Below, piece after piece: positions 55,346 through 64,000 of a stretch of DNA of 64,000 bases. The stretch lies in contig NZ_SMKL01000001.1 of NCBI RefSeq assembly GCF_004348545.1, forward strand, positions 62,001 to 126,000, written 5' to 3'. The first letter of the stretch is position 1, and each line of letters begins with the position of its first letter. The notes beneath the pieces were generated by a model. That model worked only from the letters and a program-made list of their open reading frames with translations. It had not been told where the DNA came from and made no database searches. The position numbers were made by a program, and so were the translations under genes. This DNA is from Jiangella ureilytica (GTDB lineage: Bacteria; Actinomycetota; Actinomycetes; Jiangellales; Jiangellaceae).

Positions 55346-56758
55346 ATGGACGAGCCCGAGTACGACTACGACCTGCTCGTCATCGGCTCCGGGCCCGGTG
55401 GGCAGAAGGCGGCCATCGGAGCGGCCAAGCTGGGCAAACGGGCGTGCGTGGTCGAGCGCCGGCACATGATCGGCGGCGTGTGCGTCAACACCGGGACCAT
55501 CCCGTCGAAGACGCTGCGCGAGGCCGTGCTGTATCTCACCGGTCTGTCCATGCGCGAGCTCTACGGCCAGTCGTACCGCGTCAAGCACGAGATCACGGTG
55601 CAGGACCTGCTCGCCCGCACCCAGCACGTCATCGGCCGCGAGATCGAGGTGGTGCGGGCGCAGCTGTTCCGCAACCACGTCGATCTCGTGGTCGGCTCCG
55701 GCCGCTTCGTCGACCCGCACACCGTCGCCGTCGAGGGGCCGGGGGAGCGCCGTCAGGTCACCGCCGCGAACATCGTCATCGCGACGGGAACCACCCCGGC
55801 CCGCCCGGCCCACGTCGAGTTCGACGACGGCAGGGTGGTCGACTCCGACGGCATCCTCACGATCGAGCGCATCCCCGACTCCATGGTGGTCGTCGGGGCC
55901 GGCGTCATCGGCATCGAGTACGCGTCGATGTTCGCCGCCCTCGGCACCCGCGTCACCGTCGTCGAGAAGCGGGCGCAGATGCTCGAGTTCTGCGACCCCG
56001 AGGTGGTCGAGTCGCTCAAGTTCCACCTGCGCGACCTCTCGGTGACGTTCCGGTTCGGCGAAGAGGTCGAGAAGGTCGAGATCGGCTCGCGCGGCACCGT
56101 CACGACCCTGGCCAGCGGCAAGCGGATCCCGGCCGAGACCGTCATGTACTCGGCCGGCCGGCAGGGCGTCACCGCCGAGCTGGGGCTGGCGAACGCCGGC
56201 CTCGAGGCCGACGGCCGCGGCCGCATCACCGTCGACGGCCAGTACCGCACGACGGTGCCGCACATCTTCGCCGTCGGCGACGTCATCGGCTTCCCGGCGC
56301 TGGCCGCCACCAGCATGGACCAGGGCCGGCTGGCGTCGCTGCACGCGTTCGGCGAGCCGGCCAACGAGCTGCGCGAGATCCAGCCCATCGGCATCTACAC
56401 CATCCCCGAGATCTCCTACTGCGGCCGCACCGAGGTCGAGCTGACCCAGGAGGCGGTCCCGTACGAGGTCGGCATCTCCCGCTACCGCGAGCTCGCCCGC
56501 GGCCAGATCGTGGGCGACTCCTACGGCATGTTGAAACTGCTGGTCAGCCCGACGACCCGGCACATCCTGGGCGTGCACGTCTTCGGCACGGGCGCCGCCG
56601 ACCTCGTGCACATCGGCCAGGCGGTCATGGGCTGCGGCGGCACCGTCGACTACCTCGTCGACACCGTGTTCAACTTCCCGACTCTGTCCGAGGCCTACAA
56701 GGTCGCCGCGCTGGACGTCACCAACAAGCTCCGCGCCCTGGAACGCTTCGACCTCTAG
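55346..56758 (+). CDS. sthA: soluble pyridine nucleotide transhydrogenase
   Basis: 470-residue flavoprotein that transfers hydride between NADPH and NAD+. FAD motif [12 protein letters not shown] at the start; the redox region reads [14 protein letters not shown], with Cys46 but Thr51 where lipoamide dehydrogenases have the second Cys, the hallmark of SthA. NAD-binding [16 protein letters not shown] and the dimerisation domain from about 345 are intact. Confidence 0.9.
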   Translation: MDEPEYDYDLLVIGSGPGGQKAAIGAAKLGKRACVVERRHMIGGVCVNTGTIPSKTLREAVLYLTGLSMRELYGQSYRVKHEITVQDLLARTQHVIGREIEVVRAQLFRNHVDLVVGSGRFVDPHTVAVEGPGERRQVTAANIVIATGTTPARPAHVEFDDGRVVDSDGILTIERIPDSMVVVGAGVIGIEYASMFAALGTRVTVVEKRAQMLEFCDPEVVESLKFHLRDLSVTFRFGEEVEKVEIGSRGTVTTLASGKRIPAETVMYSAGRQGVTAELGLANAGLEADGRGRITVDGQYRTTVPHIFAVGDVIGFPALAATSMDQGRLASLHAFGEPANELREIQPIGIYTIPEISYCGRTEVELTQEAVPYEVGISRYRELARGQIVGDSYGMLKLLVSPTTRHILGVHVFGTGAADLVHIGQAVMGCGGTVDYLVDTVFNFPTLSEAYKVAALDVTNKLRALERFDL

Positions 56759-56767
56759 CAGCCCGAA

Positions 56768-56792
56768 TAACCGGTTAAGGCCTGGGTACGGT
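56768..56792 (+). promoter_or_regulatory. palindrome and -10 before the alpha/beta hydrolase
   Basis: TAACCGGTTA (56768-56777) is a perfect 10-bp palindrome in the 40-base gap; TACGGT (56787-56792) could be a -10, six bases before the ATG, which would give a leaderless message. A regulator could act from the palindrome. Confidence 0.35.
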
Positions 56793-56798
56793 TACGGC

Positions 56799-57692
56799 AT
56801 GAGACACGCAGCCAAGACCAGGCACCTGTTCCGCGACGTCGGCGGGCTGCGGGTGCACTACCGCGAGACGGGCATCCCGTCGTCGACGGCGGTGCTGCTC
56901 CTGCACGGCTTCCCGGCCTCGTCGCACTCGTTCCGCGCGGTGCTCCCCGTGCTGGGCGAGCACTTCTACACCGTCGCGCCGGACATGCCCGGGTTCGGGT
57001 TCTCCGACGCGCCGCCGCCGGACGAGTACGAGTACACCTACGAGCGGTTGTCGGAGGCCATCGAGGCCCTGGTCGACGACCTGGGCGTCCGGCGCTACGT
57101 CCTCTACGTGACCGACTACAGCACGCCGGTCGGATATCTCATGGCCCTGCGCCACCCGGAGCGGATCCTGGGGCTGGTCGTGCAGAACGGCAACACGCAC
57201 GAGGCGGGCATGGGCGAGACCTGGGACACCGCGCGCCGGTACTGGGCGGAGCCGACCGAGGAGAACCGCGCGGCGCTGCCCGACTGGCTGACCTTCGAAG
57301 GCACCCGCGACCAGTACCTCAGCGGGCTGTCGCCGGACCTGCAGGCCCTGCAGCCGCGCGAGACGTGGCACCTCGACTGGGAGCGGCTCACACGGCCCGG
57401 CAACGTCGAGGCGCACTTCCAGCTCTTCGTCGACTACCAGCACCACGTGGCCCGTTTCCCCGAGATCGCCGCCTTCCACCGCGAGCACCAGCCGCCGTGC
57501 CTGGTGCTGTGGGGCCGCCACGACGTCTACTTCGACATCGCGGAGGTCCTGGCCTACCACGAGGAGATGGAGACCCTCGAGGCGCACATCTACGACGGCG
57601 GGCACCTCTTCCTCGAGACCCACGCCGCCGAGGTCGCGGAGCAGCTCGTCGCCTTCGTCGGCGACGTGCTCGACGCCGCGAGGACGGGCTAG
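56799..57692 (+). CDS. alpha/beta hydrolase, epoxide hydrolase/dehalogenase-like
   Basis: 297 residues. Oxyanion motif LLHGFPASS, and at the nucleophile elbow VTDYSTPVG with Asp106 where esterases have Ser, as in epoxide hydrolases and haloalkane dehalogenases (usually QDWG or QDYG). Acid in LWGRHDVYFD and His in YDGGHLFLETH. A cap domain spans about 125-225. Substrate cannot be deduced. It overlaps the convergent ferritin-like gene by four bases. Confidence 0.82.
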   Translation: MRHAAKTRHLFRDVGGLRVHYRETGIPSSTAVLLLHGFPASSHSFRAVLPVLGEHFYTVAPDMPGFGFSDAPPPDEYEYTYERLSEAIEALVDDLGVRRYVLYVTDYSTPVGYLMALRHPERILGLVVQNGNTHEAGMGETWDTARRYWAEPTEENRAALPDWLTFEGTRDQYLSGLSPDLQALQPRETWHLDWERLTRPGNVEAHFQLFVDYQHHVARFPEIAAFHREHQPPCLVLWGRHDVYFDIAEVLAYHEEMETLEAHIYDGGHLFLETHAAEVAEQLVAFVGDVLDAARTG

Positions 57693-58102
57693 ACCCGGCC
57701 GTCGAGGCCGGGGAAGGCGGCCGGGGAGCCGCCCCACGCCAGCGCCTGGACCGCGGCCGCGACCACGCCGCGGACGGCGAACTCGCGCAGCTCGGGCGAG
57801 TCCGCGGCGCCGACGAGGTCGGCGTACAGGGCGCCGAGGCGTTCCTCCAGCAACACCGCCAGCGCCGCCGCGGATGCCTCGTCGGTGACGGGGGAGGGCA
57901 GCGCGTAGCCGGGCTCGGCGGCGACGGGATCGGCGTCGGCCGCGCGGATCAGCGCTGCCAGCGCATCGCGGCGCGCACGATGGGCCGCCAGCGCGGCATG
58001 GGCCGATTCTGCGCCGTCGGCCAGGTGCGCGCCGGCCACGCCGTAGCCGTAGACGCACGCGTGCTCGCCCGCCAGTGCCGCCTGAGCTGCGTCGATACTC
58101 AT
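57689..58102 (-). CDS. ferritin-like DUF4439 protein
   Basis: 137 residues, all helical, with QAALAGEHACVYGYGVAGAHL and AHRARRDALAALI as in DUF4439 ferritin-like proteins found next to rimP in actinobacteria. Function unknown; a four-helix bundle is expected. Its ATG 58102 overlaps the stop of the lipoprotein gene upstream. Confidence 0.8.
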   Translation of the reverse strand: MSIDAAQAALAGEHACVYGYGVAGAHLADGAESAHAALAAHRARRDALAALIRAADADPVAAEPGYALPSPVTDEASAAALAVLLEERLGALYADLVGAADSPELREFAVRGVVAAAVQALAWGGSPAAFPGLDGRV

Positions 58103-58629
58103 CCGAGCAGCACCCCGTGACCGGCCTCGGAGGCGGCGATCGACGCGAGGACGGCGGCCAGCCGCGGCCCGGACGCCGCCAGGCAGGCCACGACACACGC
58201 GTCGGCAGCGGCCCGTTCCGCCTCGGCGACGGCGGCCAGCGCGGCGCCCGCCTCGCCCGGGACCTCCGGCGCCGCGGCCTCGGGTGCATCAGGAGCGGAG
58301 CCGAACGGCAGCGGCCCGTCGTCGCCGAGAACGGTGAGATGCTCCTCGTGGTGCGCGGTCAGCGGCGCGAGCCGCCCGTCCAGGTCCGGATGGGCGGCGA
58401 CGGTGGCCGCGTGCAGCGCCAGCAACCGCTGCTCGGACGCCACCGCGCGCCACCGCAGCTTCACGTCCGCGTCGAGCGACGAGCGTGCCCCGGGCGCGGC
58501 CTTCGGACGCGGGTCGGCGGCGCACCCCGGCAGCGCGACGAGAGCGGCGGCACCCAGCACCGGAGCCCCGGCCACCAGCGCGAGCAGCCGCCGCCGGCCG
58601 TCGTCCACCCTCTGCGTCACGGGGGACAC
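58099..58629 (-). CDS. ferritin-like lipoprotein
   Basis: 176 residues. After RRRLLALVAGAPVLGAAALVALPGC, the lipobox Cys lies near residue 36. The rest is Ala-rich helical sequence with LRWRAVASEQRLLALHAATVAAHP and HHEEHLTVLG, resembling the ferritin-like partner encoded next. GTG 58629 is used; GTG 58620 three codons later is equally possible. Overlaps the DUF4439 gene, so the pair is co-translated. Confidence 0.75.
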   Translation of the reverse strand: MSPVTQRVDDGRRRLLALVAGAPVLGAAALVALPGCAADPRPKAAPGARSSLDADVKLRWRAVASEQRLLALHAATVAAHPDLDGRLAPLTAHHEEHLTVLGDDGPLPFGSAPDAPEAAAPEVPGEAGAALAAVAEAERAAADACVVACLAASGPRLAAVLASIAASEAGHGVLLG

Positions 58630-58764
58630 CGTAACCGGTGAGAACCCGCGCTTGGATCACCGGCCGGAGCTGTAGTCTTGGCTACTCTTGGCGGCAGGGA
58701 GTCAAGAACACGGCCAACCCATGAGACACCATGAGACAACTCGACATCGAGGAAGGGGCACCCG

Positions 58765-59259
58765 ATGACATCGGCCACCCGTGACCTTCTGCAGCAGGTC
58801 ATCGAGCCCGTGGTGACGTCAGAGGGGCTCGACCTCGAGGAGCTCGAGCTGTCCCAGGCGGGTCGCCGCAGCCGGCTGCGCATCATCGTCGATGCCGACG
58901 GCGGGGTCGACCTCGACCGCTGCGCCGAGGTGTCGCGGCACATCGCCAAGGTGCTCGACGACTCCGACGTCATGGGCGACCACGCGTACACCCTCGAGGT
59001 CAGCTCGCCGGGCGTCTCCCGGCCGCTGACCCTCCCGCGGCACTGGTCGCGGGCGACGGGCCGGCTGGTGCGCGCCGTCCTGCACGACGGCGGCGACGTC
59101 ACCGGCCGGGTGGTGTCGGCGGGAGACCACTCCGCCGTGCTCGACGTCGACGGCGACAGCCGCGAGCTGGCGTACGCCGACGTCCGCAGGGCCAAGGTTC
59201 AGGTCGAGTTCCGGAAGACCGACGACTCCGAGCTCGACGATTTCGAGGAAGAGGACTGA
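58765..59259 (+). CDS. rimP: ribosome maturation factor RimP
   Basis: 164 residues, needed for 30S assembly. N-terminal domain [22 protein letters not shown] and [24 protein letters not shown], the joining [14 protein letters not shown], and an Sm-like C-terminal domain ending in an acidic [12 protein letters not shown] tail. ATG with GGAAGGGG before it. Leads the operon rimP-nusA-ylxR-infB. Confidence 0.95.
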   Translation: MTSATRDLLQQVIEPVVTSEGLDLEELELSQAGRRSRLRIIVDADGGVDLDRCAEVSRHIAKVLDDSDVMGDHAYTLEVSSPGVSRPLTLPRHWSRATGRLVRAVLHDGGDVTGRVVSAGDHSAVLDVDGDSRELAYADVRRAKVQVEFRKTDDSELDDFEEED

Positions 59260-59263
59260 GAGC

Positions 59264-60265
59264 GTGGACATCGACCTTTCGCTCCTGAGAGCACTGGAGC
59301 GAGAGAAGGACATCTCCTTCGACCTGGTCGTCGAGGCGACGGAGCGCGCGCTGCTGCTCGCCTACCAGCGCTCCGAGAGCCACCAGCCGCGCGCCCGCGT
59401 CGAGCTGGACCGCAAGACCGGCCATGTCACCGTCTGGGCCCAGGAGCTCGACGAGGACGGCGCCGTCGTGCGCGAGTGGGACGACACCCCCGCCGGCTTC
59501 GGCCGCATCGCCGCCACCACCGCGAAGCAGGAGATCCTGCAGCGGCTGCGCGACGCCGAGGACGAGAACACGTTCGGCGACTTCCTCGACCGCGAGGGCG
59601 AGATCGTCTCCGGCACCATCCAGCAGGGCCGCGACCCCCGCACGGTCATGGTCAGCCTCGGCAAGGTCGAGGCGGTGCTGCCGCCGGCCGAGCAGGTGCC
59701 GGGCGAGCGCTACGAGCACGGCAGCCGCATCCGCTGCTACGTCGTACAGGTGCGCAAGGGCCAGCACGGCCCCGTCATCACGGTGTCGCGCACGCACCCC
59801 AACCTGGTGAAGAAGCTGTTCGTGCTCGAGGTACCCGAGATCGCCGACGGCACGGTGCAGATCGCCGGCATCGCCCGCGAGGCCGGCCACCGCACGAAGA
59901 TCGCCGTGTTCTCCACGGTGCCGGGGGTCAACGCCAAGGGCGCCTGCATCGGCCCCATGGGCTCGCGGGTCCGCGCGGTCATGTCCGAGCTGCACGGCGA
60001 GAAGATCGACATCATCGACTGGTCCGAGGACCCCGCTGAGCTGGTGGCCAACGCGTTGTCGCCGGCTCGCGTGCAGCGGGTCGAGATCGTCGACGCGGCC
60101 GCGCGGTCGGCCCGGGTGACGGTGCCCGACTTCCAGCTCTCGCTGGCCATCGGGCGCGAGGGACAGAACGCGCGGCTGGCCGCCCGGCTCACCGGATGGC
60201 GCATCGACATCCGTCCCGACACCGAGCCGGAACCCGCCGATCGGGGCGCCGATGCGCCCGCGTGA
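59264..60265 (+). CDS. nusA: transcription termination/antitermination factor NusA
   Basis: 333 residues, the short actinobacterial form without the C-terminal acidic repeats. N-terminal RNA-polymerase-binding domain (1-120), S1 domain (about 125-195) with [28 protein letters not shown]1 with [25 protein letters not shown] and KH2 ending [27 protein letters not shown] start four bases after the rimP stop. Confidence 0.96.
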   Translation: MDIDLSLLRALEREKDISFDLVVEATERALLLAYQRSESHQPRARVELDRKTGHVTVWAQELDEDGAVVREWDDTPAGFGRIAATTAKQEILQRLRDAEDENTFGDFLDREGEIVSGTIQQGRDPRTVMVSLGKVEAVLPPAEQVPGERYEHGSRIRCYVVQVRKGQHGPVITVSRTHPNLVKKLFVLEVPEIADGTVQIAGIAREAGHRTKIAVFSTVPGVNAKGACIGPMGSRVRAVMSELHGEKIDIIDWSEDPAELVANALSPARVQRVEIVDAAARSARVTVPDFQLSLAIGREGQNARLAARLTGWRIDIRPDTEPEPADRGADAPA

Positions 60266-60286
60266 CCGTTCAGGCGTGATAGACGC

Positions 60287-60292
60287 TAAACT
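60287..60292 (+). promoter_or_regulatory. possible leaderless promoter of ylxR
   Basis: TAAACT fits the TANNNT -10 and lies six bases before the GTG of ylxR, so transcription would begin at or near the start codon. A TGACCG at 60263-60268 is a weak -35. It would provide an internal promoter for ylxR-infB. Confidence 0.4.
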
Positions 60293-60298
60293 GTTCGA

Positions 60299-60637
60299 GT
60301 GAATGACCGCGCGACCGGCCGGTCACCTGTGCGCACCTGCGTGGGTTGCCGGTCCCGCGTGGTGAAGTCCGAACTGCTCCGCGTCGTCGCGGGCGGTGCC
60401 GGCGCCGAACGGGCGCTGGTTCCCGACCTCGGCGGCCGGCTACCGGGCCGGGGTGCGTACCTGCACCCGAGCCAGGAATGCCTCGACCTAGCCGAGCATC
60501 GTCGGGCGTTCTCGCGCGCACTTCGCGCCGAGGGGCCGCTCGACGGTGCTGAGCTGCGTCGATGGCTGGCCGAGCACGAGGAACGACCCGGTCGGCTGCC
60601 ACGGCCGACCGGAACGGAAGAAGGAGACACGACGTGA
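60299..60637 (+). CDS. YlxR family RNA-binding protein
   Basis: 112 residues. The family core RTCVGCRSRVVKSELLRVV and GRGAYLHPSQECLDLA is plain. YlxR lies between nusA and infB in most Gram-positives and binds RNase P in some, changing its activity. GTG start without a Shine-Dalgarno, in keeping with the close -10. Confidence 0.9.
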   Translation: MNDRATGRSPVRTCVGCRSRVVKSELLRVVAGGAGAERALVPDLGGRLPGRGAYLHPSQECLDLAEHRRAFSRALRAEGPLDGAELRRWLAEHEERPGRLPRPTGTEEGDTT

Positions 60638-60727
60638 CGCTCACGAGCGCTCGATGAGCACGCAGCGATGAGCACGCGCACCACCTAGCCGGTCCGAGCC
60701 GACACGCCCGGGCCGAGAAGGAGAGCA

Positions 60728-63769
<3,042 letters not shown>

Positions 63770-63791
63770 CGCCGTCCGCGGAACCCGAGCC

Positions 63792-64000
63792 GTGTTCGTG
63801 GGAACGATCACGTTCGACCTGCTCCTCGGCGACGTCCGCTCGTTGAAGCAGAAGCGCGCCGCCGTTCGGCCCATCGTGGCCGAACTGCGGCGCCGCTTCG
63901 ACGTCGCCGTGGCCGAGGTCGGACACCAGGACCTGCATCGCCGCGCAAAGGTGGGGGTCGCCGTCGTCGCCGGCGACTCCCGGCAGTGCATCGACGTGCT
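63792..64000 (+). CDS. DUF503 domain protein (partial, runs off the window)
   Basis: The visible 69 codons read MFVGTITFDLLLGDVRSLKQKRAAVRPIV and FDVAVAEVGHQDLHRRAKVGVAVVAGD, a clear DUF503 (YlxP-type) protein, which lies between infB and rbfA in Gram-positives. GTG start. The 3' end is beyond the window. YlxP is suspected to help ribosome maturation. Confidence 0.9.
   Translation, partial: MFVGTITFDLLLGDVRSLKQKRAAVRPIVAELRRRFDVAVAEVGHQDLHRRAKVGVAVVAGDSRQCIDV

Overview
The window is a high-GC actinobacterial chromosome segment. It holds a complete conserved translation and cell-envelope region: rpsP-khpA-rimM-trmD-rplS-lepB-rnhB-DUF2469-yraN-comM-dprA, then xerC, an M23 peptidase, rpsB-tsf-pyrH-frr-cdsA-rlmN, dxr-rseP-ispG, proS, and rimP-nusA-ylxR-infB. 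This order, the frequent GTG starts, the ATGA/GTGA overlaps and the Ala/Lys-, Ala/Glu- and Gly-rich tails on S16, S2 and IF-2 point to a filamentous or coryneform actinomycete. A Jiangella-like genus is my guess from gene order; nothing in the sequence proves it.

Layout. 1-9.5 kb is a dense plus-strand operon of ribosomal, tRNA-modification, secretion and DNA-uptake genes; the 5' end of dprA is duplicated in tandem, a dodecin lies between dprA and xerC, and xerC is followed by about 360 bp of tandem repeats. 9.9-12.5 kb (minus) has an aminotransferase and a secreted protein with two M23 domains. 12.8-18.2 kb is a five-gene oligopeptide ABC operon inserted between the M23 gene and rpsB. 19-24.5 kb is rpsB to rlmN. 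24.6-32.2 kb is accessory: a DivIVA-motif/VOC fusion, an SDR/MarR divergent pair around a short palindrome, and a four-peptidase operon (M55, M20, S9, S66) suited to trimming cell-wall or other D/L peptides. 32.4-34.3 kb is a lower-GC cassette encoding a candidate RNase A-like (CdiA-CT type) toxin and an overlapping candidate immunity gene, bounded by long perfect hairpins. 34.3-39.4 kb has a secreted phosphoesterase and an MMPL exporter with its TetR regulator, which share an operator-like sequence placed identically on both promoters. 39.3-45.2 kb (minus) is a second oligopeptide ABC operon whose binding protein is anchored by a C-terminal membrane helix. 45.7-64 kb returns to the core: isoprenoid genes dxr and ispG flanking the site-2 protease rseP, then proS, a few accessory enzymes, rimP-nusA-ylxR-infB and the start of a DUF503 gene.

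Most genes work together in protein synthesis, isoprenoid and lipid precursor supply, and envelope maintenance. The accessory insertions mostly concern peptide import and hydrolysis, export and toxin/immunity. The strongest leads for something new are the toxin/immunity cassette, the DivIVA-VOC fusion, the two cases of reduplicated gene starts (dprA and the M55 peptidase), and the shared MMPL/TetR operator. No tRNA, rRNA, CRISPR array or insertion sequence was recognised.
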